Of a stretch of DNA of 64,000 bases, positions 15,783 to 27,250 are shown piece by piece; within the stretch, counting starts at the first letter, position 1; the number at the start of each line of letters is the position of its first letter. This stretch comes from DATEPR01 sp963780635 (GTDB lineage Bacteria > Actinomycetota > Actinomycetes > Mycobacteriales > Pseudonocardiaceae). The position numbers and the translations under genes were made by a program. The stretch covers positions 62,001 to 126,000 of the forward strand of contig CAWACW010000014.1 of the NCBI GenBank assembly GCA_963780635.1, read 5' to 3'. The notes beneath the pieces were generated by a model that saw only the letters and a program-made list of their open reading frames with translations, searched no databases and had not been told where the DNA came from.

Positions 15783-16808
15783 TCACTGCGGCTGCTCTGT
15801 CAGGGCTTGACGGGCGCAGATCGCTGCTCTGATGCCTGCCATGCGCAGTTTGTCCGGGGGTAGGCCGATCGACAGGGCCCCTCTGAGCAGGCCCGAGAGG
15901 CGGTGGCCCGGGTCGGCTTCTTCAGCCTGGTCCAGGGCTATGCCCGCCAGTACTCCGTCACCCCTCGCGTACGCCGAGAACGCCAGTAGGCATGCCGGTT
16001 CGGCTCGTTCCGGCGGCGGGGTCGCCTTCGCGAGCGCCGTCCACAGGCGCTCTGCCGCGCCGATGTCGGGTAGCGCGTCGAAGTCCAGGCACACGTCCCT
16101 GATCCGGTGGTCGGCCAGTGCGGTGGCGAGCGCGACGACGGTCTCGTCGGACAGGTCGGGCGATGTCGTGGCCGCGGCTCGGATGGCCGCTTCGACGAAG
16201 GCCAGCCGAGCTGGGGGCGAGTCCGGTGCCGGCTCGGCTTCGCTGGACTTGTCCAGGGATGCCGATCTGCGTGCGAGCACGTCCGGCGGGTCGGGCGTGA
16301 GGGTTTCGACGATGTCCTCCCGCCTGCTGTAGACGGTCAGGCCGGCGTCGGACGCCGCCGACGCCAGGCGGGTGCCGCCGGGGTCGGGCAGCACGCCCGT
16401 GCAGTCGGACTCGTCGTAGCAGCGCCACCGGCACCCGGTCTCCGTGGACGCCGTCCACAGCTGGTGGACGACCGGAATACCGTTGTCCACGAACGTCGCC
16501 TCGCAGCGCGCCACGACTTCCCGGTGCGGTGGGTTCTCATCCGGCGACGGGCCGCCGACGACGACCAGCGCTATCCCGACCGCGCCCTGCTGCACGAGTG
16601 GCAGCAGCAAGCACCGCGCCAGTTCCTCCGCCCTGGACGGCGGTGGCAGGTCGGATCGCAGCACCAGAGCCAGTTCCGTGGCTCTCGGGCCGCGCAGGCC
16701 GAACACGATCAGCGAGTCGGCCGGGTGGAAACCCAGTAGTGGCGGGATCGAGGCAAGCAGGTCGCTGGGGTTCTCCAGGGTGATGTGCGGTCGTTCGGTT
16801 GTCGTCAT
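15783..16808 (-). CDS. DUF4192-family protein
   Basis: 341 residues matching the actinobacterial DUF4192 family: the opening block ITLENPSDLLASIPPLLGFHPADSLIVFGL and the later CRWRCYDESDC are typical. The function of the family is not established. It looks cytosolic, without signal peptide or membrane segment. The C-terminal third is helical with repeat-like spacing (LLAFSAYARGDGVLAGIALDQAEEADP). It stands alone, convergent to galE, with about 200 bases to the divergent kinase gene. Confidence 0.82.
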   Translation of the reverse strand: MTTTERPHITLENPSDLLASIPPLLGFHPADSLIVFGLRGPRATELALVLRSDLPPPSRAEELARCLLLPLVQQGAVGIALVVVGGPSPDENPPHREVVARCEATFVDNGIPVVHQLWTASTETGCRWRCYDESDCTGVLPDPGGTRLASAASDAGLTVYSRREDIVETLTPDPPDVLARRSASLDKSSEAEPAPDSPPARLAFVEAAIRAAATTSPDLSDETVVALATALADHRIRDVCLDFDALPDIGAAERLWTALAKATPPPERAEPACLLAFSAYARGDGVLAGIALDQAEEADPGHRLSGLLRGALSIGLPPDKLRMAGIRAAICARQALTEQPQ

Positions 16809-16859
16809 GAGTCCACGATCGACCGATTCGCCACATCGCGCCGCAACGAATTCGTCGCC

Positions 16860-16887
16860 TGTGGACAGATTGATCCCTTGTGGACAA
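16860..16887. promoter_or_regulatory. two DnaA-box-like nonamers
   Basis: TGTGGACAG at 16860-16868 and TGTGGACAA at 16879-16887, the second being the exact complement of the streptomycete DnaA box TTGTCCACA. They lie 19 bases apart in the same orientation, in the divergent gap between the DUF4192 gene and the sensor kinase. Confidence 0.4.
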
Positions 16888-17008
16888 CTCGGCGGTCCGG
16901 GAGCGGTTCTGTCGGGGGTCTCTGCTACGGCCCGCTACACCTGGAGGTGGAGACCCGGCCCATCCCCGGGTCGATGACACGACCGGCACGATGCAGCATC
17001 CTGGCACC

Positions 17009-18163
17009 ATGAGTGAGGTGAACCGTGCCGCCCACGCCGCGGAGACGTTCTTCGCGCATCGGAGTTGGTGGCGGTTCCTGCCGTTCCCGCTCACGGCCGC
17101 CACCCTCCTGATCTACCGAGGCCCCTACGACGTCCCCGGCGGCCCGGTGACCGCGTACGTCGCGGGCGGCATCGTCCTGGTCACGAGCGTGCTGTTGGTG
17201 GTGCCCGCAGACCGCAAGACCAGGCGGAGTCTGGCCGTCCTGGTCGTGATGTGCCTCGCGGGCGGTGTGCTGTCGGTCGCGGTGCCGCAGAGCTGGACGG
17301 TGGCGCTGCCCTACGTGCTCGCGACTGCCGCCGTTCGCGGTTACCGGCCACGCGCCGCCGCCTGGGTGGTGGCAGCGGCAGTCGCCGCGATCGTCGTCAA
17401 CCAGACCGGTCATGGCGGCAGCGCGTTGAGCATCGTCGCCGCGCTGGCCATCCTGGCCGCGCTGAGCATGGGCTCCCTCGCCCGCCGCAGCCGCGCCGAC
17501 CGGCTTGACCAGGCCGAACTCGCCCTGGCCAGGGAGCAGGCCGCGCGCGAGGAGCACGAGCGCGCCGCGATGCTGGCCGAGCGGGCCAGAATCGCCCGCG
17601 AGGTGCACGACGTGCTGGCGCACTCGCTGTCCGCCCTCTCGCTGAACCTGCAGGGTGCCCGGCTGATGCTGGCCGACGAGGGTGCCAGCGAGCAGGCCCA
17701 GGAGCAGGTCCGGCGGGCTCAGCGGCTGGCCGGCGAAGGCCTGACCGAGGCCCGCCGTGCCGTCGCCGCGCTGCGCGACGACCCCGTGCCCGCCGCGCGG
17801 GCCGTCGCCGACCTGGTCACCAGCGCCCGGCTGGAGACTGGCACGCCGGCCGAGTTCAGGATCGACGGCACCCCGCGTGAGCTGCCCGGACCCGCCGAGG
17901 ACACGCTCTACCGGACCGCCCAGGAGGCGTTGAGCAACGCCCGCAAGCACGCCTCCGGCGCGCCCGTGGAGGTCGTGCTCGCCTACCTCGACGGCACGAC
18001 GGAACTGACCGTCACCGACCACCAGGGCCACCGCCCGGCGGAGCCCACGACGGGCGGATACGGTCTGATCGGGATGCGGGAGCGGGCCGAGCTGATCGGC
18101 GGCGAGCTGCGGACCGGACCGACGGACGACGGCTGGCAGGTACGCCTGGTGGTGCCGGCCTGA
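17009..18163 (+). CDS. sensor histidine kinase, NarL/DesK-type
   Basis: 384-residue membrane kinase. The first half has about five hydrophobic segments (residues about 20-165) with little loop sequence, so the signal is probably sensed in or near the membrane. A short coiled linker (LDQAELALAREQAAREEHERAAM) leads to the HisKA_3 phospho-acceptor motif AREVHDVLAHSLSALSLNLQ. A compact ATPase domain follows (QEALSNARKHA and GYGLIGMRERAELIGG). ATG at 17009 begins the family-like part. The response regulator follows after 22 bases; the stimulus is unknown. Confidence 0.87.
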   Translation: MSEVNRAAHAAETFFAHRSWWRFLPFPLTAATLLIYRGPYDVPGGPVTAYVAGGIVLVTSVLLVVPADRKTRRSLAVLVVMCLAGGVLSVAVPQSWTVALPYVLATAAVRGYRPRAAAWVVAAAVAAIVVNQTGHGGSALSIVAALAILAALSMGSLARRSRADRLDQAELALAREQAAREEHERAAMLAERARIAREVHDVLAHSLSALSLNLQGARLMLADEGASEQAQEQVRRAQRLAGEGLTEARRAVAALRDDPVPAARAVADLVTSARLETGTPAEFRIDGTPRELPGPAEDTLYRTAQEALSNARKHASGAPVEVVLAYLDGTTELTVTDHQGHRPAEPTTGGYGLIGMRERAELIGGELRTGPTDDGWQVRLVVPA

Positions 18164-18185
18164 CCAGTCAGGGCATGGTGTCGGC

Positions 18186-18854
18186 ATGACTGATCACGGC
18201 TCGCTGCGGGTGGTGCTGGCCGACGACCAGACGGTCGTCCGGGAAGGCCTGGTGACGCTCCTGGGGCTGCTGCCGGGCGTCGAGGTGGTGGGCGCGGCCG
18301 GGGACGGTATCGAAGCCGTCCGTCTGGTCGAGGAGCACCGGCCGGACGTGCTGCTGGTGGACCTGCGGATGCCGCGTTGCGATGGCGTGGCAGCCACCCG
18401 CCGGGTGCGCGCCGAGCATCCGGAAACCGAGGTCGTCGTGCTGACCACCTACGCCGACGACGAGTCGGTACTGGCGGCCCTGCAGGCCGGTGCACGGGGG
18501 TTCCTGACCAAGGATGCCGACGCGGAGGCCATCGCCGGGGCCCTGCATGCCGCCGCCGCCGGCCTGTCCACCGTGGACGGCGAGGTCCAGCGGCGGCTCA
18601 TCGAGGCCGCCACCAGGGGCAGGCCTCAGCAGGTCGCAGCGACCACCGAGCTGGTGGAAGGCCTGACGACCCGCGAGATCGAGGTGCTCCGGCTGATCGC
18701 CGCGGGGCTGTCCAACACCGAGATCGCGAGGCGGCTCGTGGTCAGTGAGGCGACCGTCAAAACACACGTCAACCACGTGTTCGCCAAGGCCAACCTGCGC
18801 GACAGAGCACAGGCCGTCGCCTACGCGTACCGCACCGGACTCGTGGCCGAGTGA
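18186..18854 (+). CDS. NarL/LuxR-family response regulator
   Basis: 222 residues. Receiver domain with the acidic pair (LADDQ), the phospho-acceptor aspartate in LLVDLRMP, the threonine in VVLTTYAD and the lysine in FLTKDAD. A LuxR-type helix-turn-helix follows (LTTREIEVLRLIAAGLSNTEIARRL, then TVKTHVNHVF). It is the cognate partner of the preceding kinase by position. Target genes are unknown; the peptidase gene 58 bases downstream could be one. Confidence 0.9.
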   Translation: MTDHGSLRVVLADDQTVVREGLVTLLGLLPGVEVVGAAGDGIEAVRLVEEHRPDVLLVDLRMPRCDGVAATRRVRAEHPETEVVVLTTYADDESVLAALQAGARGFLTKDADAEAIAGALHAAAAGLSTVDGEVQRRLIEAATRGRPQQVAATTELVEGLTTREIEVLRLIAAGLSNTEIARRLVVSEATVKTHVNHVFAKANLRDRAQAVAYAYRTGLVAE

Positions 18855-18912
18855 GGAACAAGTCAGAACGCGGCCGGATGGCCCTCACCACTTCTGGCGC
18901 TGGTGAACAACA

Positions 18913-20955
18913 ATGTCACCTATGACCGAAGCGAACATCCCGGCGGCCGACGACCCGCACCGGTGGCTGGAGGACGTGACCGGCTCGACCGCGCTGGACT
19001 GGGTGAAGGAGCGCAACGCCGAGACCGTCGGCGAGCTCACCGGCGGTGAGCGATTCGAGCAGCTGCGCACGGAGATCCGTGAAGTGCTGGACTCCGACGA
19101 CCGCATCCCCATGGTGTCCCGGCGCGGCGAACTGCTCTACAACTTCTGGCAGGACTCGGCGCACCCTCGCGGCCTGTGGCGGCGCACCACGCTCGCCGAG
19201 TACCGCACGGCGCAGCCGGCCTGGGAGATCCTGCTGGACATCGACGCGCTGGCCACGGCCGAAGGTGAGAACTGGGTGTGGCAGGGCGCGGCCGTGCTGC
19301 GGCCGGAGCTGCGGTTCGCGCTGGTGGAGCTGTCGCGCGGTGGTGCCGACGCGTCCGTCGTACGCGAGTTCGACCTGGTCGAGCGGCAGTTCGTCGAGGG
19401 CGGTTACTCGCTGCCCGAGGCCAAGAGCCGGGTCGGCTGGATCGACCACGACCACGTGTACGTCGGCACCGACTTCGGTCCGGACTCGCTGACGACATCG
19501 GGGTACCCGCGGCTGGTCAAGCAGTGGGAGCGGGGCACCCCGCTGACCGACGCCCAGCTGGTCTACGAGGGCAAGCCGGAGGACGTATCGGCCATCGCGG
19601 GCCACGACCCGACGGTCGGGTTCGAGCGGGACTTCGTGTCGCGCAACGTCGACTTCTGGCGCACCGAGGAGTACCTGCGCCGAGGTGACGAGCTGGTCCG
19701 GATCGATGTGCCCGAGGACGCGCTGGTCGAGGCGCACCGCGAGTGGCTGGTGATCCGGACCCGGTCCGCCTGGCAGGTCGACGGCACGACGTATCCGGCG
19801 GGTGCGCTGCTGGCGGCCAAGTTCGACGACTACCTGGCGGGCAGTCGCGACCTCACCGTGCTGTTCCAGCCGGACGCCCACAACCACCTGACCTACTACG
19901 ACTGGACGCAGCACCACCTGATCCTGCACACCCTGTCCGACGTGCACAGTCGGTTGACGGTGCTGACGCCCGGTGACGACGGCTGGACGAGCACACCGCT
20001 GTCGGGCGTGCCCGAGGACGGCTACACCGACCTGGCCGACACCGAGTCGGACACCGACGACGCCTACCTGCTGATGTCCAGCGGGTTCACCGAACCGGCG
20101 ACGCTGCGGCGGGGCGTGGTCGGCAGCGACGAGGTCGAGGTGCTCAAGCAGGCCCCGGCGTTCTTCGACGCGGACGGCATGACGGTCCAGCAGTTCACCA
20201 CGACGTCCGACGACGGCACCACGATCCCGTACTTCGTGGTGACACCGCCGAACGCGGAGGGCGGCCCGACCCTGCTGCACGGCTACGGCGGCTTCGAGAT
20301 CCCGATGACGCCTGCGTACAACGGCGGTATCGGCCGGGGCTGGCTGGCGCGCGGCGGCACGTACGTCGAGGCGAACATCCGCGGTGGCGGCGAGTACGGG
20401 CCGGAGTGGCACACCCAGTCGCTGAAGGAGAACCGGCACCTCGTCTACGAGGATTTCGCCGCTGTGGCACGGGATCTGGTCGCGCGCGGCATCACGACGC
20501 CGGACCGGCTGGGCATCCGCGGTGGTAGCAACGGCGGCCTGCTGATGGGCGTCATGCTGACGCGGTACCCGACGTTGTTCGGCGCGATCGTGTGCGAGGT
20601 GCCGCTGCTGGACATGTACCGGTACCACGAGTTGCTCGCGGGCGCGTCGTGGATGGCCGAATACGGCGACCCGCGCGAGGAAGCCGAGTGGGACTTCATC
20701 CGGAAGTACTCGCCGTACCACAACGTGCGCACCGACCAGCCCTACCCGCCGACGCTGTTCGTGACCTCGACGCGGGACGACCGGGTGCACCCCGGGCACG
20801 CCCGCAAGATGGTGGCGCGACTGCGGGAGTTCGGTTACCACGTCGAGTACTACGAGAACGTCGAGGGTGGACACGGGGCCGCCGCTGACAACCAGCAGCG
20901 TGCGTTCAACTCGGCGCTGGTGTACGAGTTCCTGTGGCGGAAACTGGGCGACTGA
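18913..20955 (+). CDS. prolyl oligopeptidase family serine peptidase (S9A)
   Basis: 680 residues. An N-terminal seven-bladed propeller (to about residue 400) gates a C-terminal alpha/beta hydrolase. Seen: the nucleophile in IRGGSNGGLLMG, the aspartate in STRDDRVHPGHARK and the histidine in EGGHGAAADNQQ, in the normal order. The opening DDPHRWLEDVTG is typical of S9A. There is no signal peptide, so it should act in the cytosol on short proline-containing peptides. Starts at 18913 or 18922 (MSPMTEAN) cannot be separated. Confidence 0.92.
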   Translation: MSPMTEANIPAADDPHRWLEDVTGSTALDWVKERNAETVGELTGGERFEQLRTEIREVLDSDDRIPMVSRRGELLYNFWQDSAHPRGLWRRTTLAEYRTAQPAWEILLDIDALATAEGENWVWQGAAVLRPELRFALVELSRGGADASVVREFDLVERQFVEGGYSLPEAKSRVGWIDHDHVYVGTDFGPDSLTTSGYPRLVKQWERGTPLTDAQLVYEGKPEDVSAIAGHDPTVGFERDFVSRNVDFWRTEEYLRRGDELVRIDVPEDALVEAHREWLVIRTRSAWQVDGTTYPAGALLAAKFDDYLAGSRDLTVLFQPDAHNHLTYYDWTQHHLILHTLSDVHSRLTVLTPGDDGWTSTPLSGVPEDGYTDLADTESDTDDAYLLMSSGFTEPATLRRGVVGSDEVEVLKQAPAFFDADGMTVQQFTTTSDDGTTIPYFVVTPPNAEGGPTLLHGYGGFEIPMTPAYNGGIGRGWLARGGTYVEANIRGGGEYGPEWHTQSLKENRHLVYEDFAAVARDLVARGITTPDRLGIRGGSNGGLLMGVMLTRYPTLFGAIVCEVPLLDMYRYHELLAGASWMAEYGDPREEAEWDFIRKYSPYHNVRTDQPYPPTLFVTSTRDDRVHPGHARKMVARLREFGYHVEYYENVEGGHGAAADNQQRAFNSALVYEFLWRKLGD

Positions 20956-20972
20956 CAGTACACATCGGACGG

Positions 20973-21875
20973 TCAGGAGAACGTTCGCAGCACCTGCCGG
21001 ATCCGGCCCGTGAGGTCCCATCGGGCGTTGCCGAAGTGCGCGAGGAGACTGAGCAGCTCCCGCAGGTGCAGTAGTGGCATGCGGTCCCGCCAGCCGGGGT
21101 CCAACGGGCGGATCTCGGCGTAGGCGGAGTAGAACCGGTCGGGCGGTCGGCTGTGCGGGGCTTGCAGGCCGAGGCAGTAGATCATGCTCAGGTCGACATC
21201 GGGCCACATCCAGCTGACCGCCGGATCGATCAGCGCGGGTCGTTCGCCGTCGGCGAGGATGTTGCTGCGCGCCAGATCGCCGTGCGTCAGGCTGGGCGGT
21301 GCGGGCGGCACGAGGTCGGGTAGGCGGTGGCAGAGCCGTTCCAGGCCGGTGCGGTCGTCGGCGTCCAACTCGGCGGCCACGGTCGGTTCACCCAGCCACC
21401 GCAGGATCCTGTTGGTGGCGAAGAACTCGTAGCCGTCGTCGTGCCACGTGTTGTGCTGCCGTAATCGGCCCAGCCAGCCGTCGTGCGACCAGCCGTACCG
21501 CGGGCCGAGCACGCCGTGCATGATCGCCAGCGACCGTCCGGCCCGAGCCCAGAACCTGGCGTCGTCGTCCGGCGCGGTCGTGAGCAGTTCGAGTACGAGC
21601 GCGCCTGCCGTCACGCCGAGCACGTCAGGTGTGCGCACGCCGCCGATGGTGCGCAACGCGACCAGACCTGCCGCCTCGACGTCGTAGAGCCCGGCGGGGG
21701 CCGGGGCGAGGCCGTCGGCAACGCTGCCGAAGGTCTTGACGATGACCGTGCGACTGCCGCAGGTCACCCGCCACGCGGTGCTGATGTCCCCACCGGCGAT
21801 CACCTGCGCGTCGACGGGCTCGCCCGCCAGACCGGCGGCGGCGAGCGCGTCCCGCAGGACGGTGGGCTCCGTCAT
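20973..21875 (-). CDS. fructosamine kinase / aminoglycoside phosphotransferase-fold protein
   Basis: 300 residues of the protein-kinase-like small-molecule kinase fold. Seen: nucleotide loop GGDISTAWRV near residue 30, the ATP-contacting lysine in TVIVKTF, catalytic HGDLARSNIL and metal-binding LIDPAVSWMWPDVDL. The sequence style (GWSHDGWLGRLRQHN, DPGWRDRMPLLHLRELLSLLAHFG) fits fructosamine-3-kinases, which repair glycated lysines. ATG at 21875 begins the family sequence. It is convergent to the peptidase gene with 17 bases between stops. Confidence 0.82.
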   Translation of the reverse strand: MTEPTVLRDALAAAGLAGEPVDAQVIAGGDISTAWRVTCGSRTVIVKTFGSVADGLAPAPAGLYDVEAAGLVALRTIGGVRTPDVLGVTAGALVLELLTTAPDDDARFWARAGRSLAIMHGVLGPRYGWSHDGWLGRLRQHNTWHDDGYEFFATNRILRWLGEPTVAAELDADDRTGLERLCHRLPDLVPPAPPSLTHGDLARSNILADGERPALIDPAVSWMWPDVDLSMIYCLGLQAPHSRPPDRFYSAYAEIRPLDPGWRDRMPLLHLRELLSLLAHFGNARWDLTGRIRQVLRTFS

Positions 21876-22032
21876 GCAGCCATGGTGCGGGGTTCGCGGC
21901 ACGGTCGCGGTGTGACGTTCAGTCCCATGCGCCCAACTCCTCGCACGTCAATCCTGACCCCCCGTCGCATACCTCGACGGACGACGCTACGCCGATGGCG
22001 GGGTTATCGGCACCCGGCAAGCGGCCGAGTGG

Positions 22033-22443
22033 CTACGCCAAGAACGGGTTCAGCAGCCGGACTCCGGTGCCGGAGACGTCGGCACCATTGCGCGTCACCA
22101 GCGTCCAGTCGTGCACGATCGCCGTCGCGGCCAGCAGACCGTCGACGACCGGGACGGGGTCGGGAACGTTGATTCTCCCCCAGATCCGGGCGATGTCTGC
22201 TGTCACGGGCACGATGCGGTCCGCGTAGCTGTCGAGAAGGTGGTCGAGCCAGGCTTCGAACACCTTGGCCTGCCCGGGATCGCGGCGAGCCAGGCGTTCG
22301 ATGCCCTGCCGGATCTCGCCGACGACGAGCACGCTGAGGTAGAGGTCCTGAGCCCGGACAGTGGCGAACCACGCTGCCACGGCGGCGTTCGGGGTCTTCT
22401 TGCGAATCTCGGAGAGGACGTTCGTGTCGAGGAGAAGACTCAC
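22033..22443 (-). CDS. vapC: PIN-domain toxin VapC
   Basis: 136-residue PIN-domain ribonuclease, the toxin of a type II pair. Seen: the first acidic residue in LLLDTNVLSE, a glutamate in VVGEIRQGIE, the aspartate in PVVDGLLAATA and the last acidic/Asn region LVTRNGADV. The ATG overlaps the vapB stop by four bases. Its target RNA cannot be read from sequence. Confidence 0.9.
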   Translation of the reverse strand: MSLLLDTNVLSEIRKKTPNAAVAAWFATVRAQDLYLSVLVVGEIRQGIERLARRDPGQAKVFEAWLDHLLDSYADRIVPVTADIARIWGRINVPDPVPVVDGLLAATAIVHDWTLVTRNGADVSGTGVRLLNPFLA

Positions 22444-22700
22444 GCTCCCTCACCCAGGTCGACCGCGCGAGCCGGTGTCGAGGCTCGGTCGATCTCCAGC
22501 TCATCCAGGTCGGGTGCCGAGCGGAGGAACTGCTTGAAATCCACGTCGCTACCGCTCAGGCGCCGGTACTCGGCGATGTCGATCACGACGGCGACCTCCT
22601 CGCCGTGCCTGGTGACAACCTGAGGCCCTTCGGTCGCCACCGACCTGATCAACTCGCTGAATCGCTGCTTCGCGTCCTGCAACTGCCAGGGGCCATGCAT
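22440..22700 (-). CDS. vapB: Phd/YefM-type antitoxin (VapB role)
   Basis: 86 residues. The N-terminal Phd-like fold (MHGPWQLQDAKQRFSELIRS, then VVTRHGEEVAVVIDIAEYRRL) should dimerise and bind DNA; the acidic C-terminal tail is the likely toxin-binding part. ATG at 22700 is set by GGAGG a few bases upstream; the open frame reaches 22763 but without family sequence. An inverted repeat just upstream is the likely self-operator. Confidence 0.88.
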   Translation of the reverse strand: MHGPWQLQDAKQRFSELIRSVATEGPQVVTRHGEEVAVVIDIAEYRRLSGSDVDFKQFLRSAPDLDELEIDRASTPARAVDLGEGA

Positions 22701-22711
22701 GGCGCACCTCC

Positions 22712-22728
22712 GTCTAGACAGACTAGAC
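22712..22728. promoter_or_regulatory. palindromic operator of the vapBC pair
   Basis: GTCTAG-ACAGA-CTAGAC: two perfect 6-bp arms with a 5-base centre, 12-28 bases upstream of the vapB ATG and next to its ribosome binding site. The position fits autorepression by the antitoxin. Confidence 0.6.
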
Positions 22729-22808
22729 AGAATCAGTGCCGGTGTCGAGCACAGGGCGGGCATGACACTCGACAGTGCGCACAGGTCTCGGACGTATTTT
22801 CGCCGAGA

Positions 22809-23234
22809 TCAACTACCGTGCGACCAGAACCGCTGCAGCGTGGCGATCGCGTCTGCCCTGGTCATCGCCGCCACCTCCGGCTCAGCCAAGCCCACCTTCG
22901 AGAGCAGCAGATGAACAAGCTCGGCCGGCAAAGCATCGCGCGGCGGTGTCGGCGTTCCGCGCTGAGGTTTGACGCCGTCCTGCACACACGACCAGAAGAC
23001 CGCGTCATCCACGTCGAGTTGATCGCGAAGGATGTGCCGCCACAGAGTCGGGCCATCGTCGCTTCGATCCACAGGGTGCGAGATCCGGGTACGCAGGATC
23101 CGAGCATCCGGGAGTTCGAGTTCGCAGGTGACGTGATGCGTGCCCGACCGGCCGCCGGCGTCGCGTACTCGTCGCCAGTGCTCGACCTGGCAGAACGTGT
23201 CGTGATCCTTGCGGGTCGGCTGCGGCCAACTCAC
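22809..23234 (-). CDS. uncharacterised toxin-like partner of the upstream antitoxin
   Basis: 141 residues, no confident domain. Related actinobacterial proteins are often named cytotoxic translational repressor, by position rather than experiment. Conserved-looking blocks are THHVTCELELPDARILRTRISHP, LWRHILRDQLDVDDAVFWSCV and GVKPQRG. The ILRDQL-FW block resembles the end of HicA-type toxins, and a THH pair could be catalytic, but this is inference. The ATG overlaps the stop of the upstream gene by four bases, the usual antitoxin-toxin arrangement. Confidence 0.6.
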   Translation of the reverse strand: MSWPQPTRKDHDTFCQVEHWRRVRDAGGRSGTHHVTCELELPDARILRTRISHPVDRSDDGPTLWRHILRDQLDVDDAVFWSCVQDGVKPQRGTPTPPRDALPAELVHLLLSKVGLAEPEVAAMTRADAIATLQRFWSHGS

Positions 23235-23647
23235 CGCGTGACTCCGACCAACCAGTCGCGCAACTGCTCGTCGTCACTGAGGCTGATGAGCTGAACCAAG
23301 CCCCAGTTCTCCCGATGATTCGGCGAGTCCAGCAGGCGCTCCTGCCAGTCGTCCGCGTAGTCACGCAAGGCGTCGACGGTCTCGATCACCGCCTCGTCGA
23401 ACGTCGCACCATCAGCCGCGATGGGCAGGCCCGGGAAGACGACGGACCATCCCCCAGCTTCCGGCACGACTGCCGCTCGCGACGGGATCAGCGCGGCCAG
23501 GAAGTGCCGCAACCGCTCGACATCGACGACAGCCGTCGTGGCGGAGTCACGCCGAACCGTTGCCACACGGCCTTTCTCGGCCGCATCCAACAGATCCTTC
23601 AGATGCGCCCGGGCATCCGTACAGCTGTCGTAGTGGACGAATGACAT
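23231..23647 (-). CDS. antitoxin-like protein with Phd-type N-terminus and HicB-like C-terminus
   Basis: 138 residues. The first 55 look like a prevent-host-death DNA-binding fold (CTDARAHLKDLLDAAEKGRVATVRRDSATTAVVDVERL). Residues about 60-100 look like the partial RNase-H fold of HicB antitoxins (GGWSVVFPGLPIAADGATFDEAV). The joining of the two is unusual and is my inference from pattern, not a search. It is followed with a four-base overlap by the toxin-like gene, and a run of 9-bp iterons lies 54-87 bases upstream. Confidence 0.65.
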   Translation of the reverse strand: MSFVHYDSCTDARAHLKDLLDAAEKGRVATVRRDSATTAVVDVERLRHFLAALIPSRAAVVPEAGGWSVVFPGLPIAADGATFDEAVIETVDALRDYADDWQERLLDSPNHRENWGLVQLISLSDDEQLRDWLVGVTR

Positions 23648-23700
23648 GACGCGGCCTCCAGCGCTGGTCTACCAGGACCAGCCTCCGCGCAACCTGGAAG

Positions 23701-23734
23701 TACGTCACGTACGTCACGTACGTCGCGTACGTCC
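23701..23734. repeat. 9-bp iterons upstream of the second toxin-antitoxin pair
   Basis: TACGTCACG is repeated head to tail: two exact copies, one with a single change (TACGTCGCG) and a partial fourth, over 34 bases. Each copy contains ACGT, and the junctions form GTACGT/ACGTAC half-palindromes. This is a likely binding array for the antitoxin. Confidence 0.65.
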
Positions 23735-23781
23735 AGGCAGTCTGCTCTGCGTGCGGATGGGACCTCGACATCGCCGGCACG

Positions 23782-23813
23782 CGGCGGGGGCCGTGACCAA
23801 GTGGCCCCCGCCG
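23782..23813 (-). terminator. nrdJ terminator hairpin
   Basis: Perfect 11-bp stem CGGCGGGGGCC (23782-23792) / GGCCCCCGCCG (23803-23813) with a 10-nt loop, 40 bases past the nrdJ stop. It separates nrdJ from the toxin-antitoxin genes. Confidence 0.75.
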
Positions 23814-23852
23814 AGCCGGTCATGCTGCTTCTCTTACCGCAGTTGCTCGTTC

Positions 23853-26684
<2,832 letters not shown>

Positions 26685-26779
26685 GAGCGGTCCCTCTCCC
26701 TTGTTGCTAGCGCCGGCCCCGTCCGGGCTCCCCGTCCGCTGCGGTCGTTTCCTGGGCTTGCGTTTCGTCGACTCAGTCG

Positions 26780-27250
26780 TCACGTGTCCTGTTCGGCCTT
26801 CTCAGCTATCGCGGTGCGCAGGTCGGCGATCTCCTTCTCGAAGTCCTCGATGGAGGAGAACGAGCGGTAGACGCTGGCGAAGCGCAGGTAGGCGACCTCG
26901 TCCAGCTCGCGTAGTGGGCCGAGGATGGCGAGGCCGACCTCGTGGCTGGGGATCTCGGCGGACCCGGTCGCCCGGATCGCCTCCTCGACCTTCTGGGCGA
27001 GTTGGGCGAGCGCGTCCTCGTCGACCGGCCGACCCTGGCACGCCCTACTGACACCCCGGGCGACCTTCTCCCGGCTGAACGGCTCGGTCACGCCGGAGCG
27101 CTTGACCACCGCCAGCACCGCCTCCTCGACGGTGGTGAACCGCCGGTTGCACTGCAAGCACGAACGGCGACGACGGATCGCCTGGCCGTCGTCGACCTCC
27201 CGGGAATCCACCACCCGCGAGTCAGAACTACGACAAAATGGACAGCGCAC
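26780..27250 (-). CDS. nrdR: transcriptional repressor NrdR
   Basis: 156 residues. The zinc ribbon MRCPFCRSSDSRVVDSR...CLQCNRRF binds DNA. An ATP-cone domain from about residue 46 (VVKRSGVTEPFSREKVARGV) senses ATP/dATP. It represses ribonucleotide reductase genes, here its own operon partner nrdJ. Length and motifs are standard. The promoter region upstream carries DnaA-box-like nonamers. Confidence 0.96.
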   Translation of the reverse strand: MRCPFCRSSDSRVVDSREVDDGQAIRRRRSCLQCNRRFTTVEEAVLAVVKRSGVTEPFSREKVARGVSRACQGRPVDEDALAQLAQKVEEAIRATGSAEIPSHEVGLAILGPLRELDEVAYLRFASVYRSFSSIEDFEKEIADLRTAIAEKAEQDT

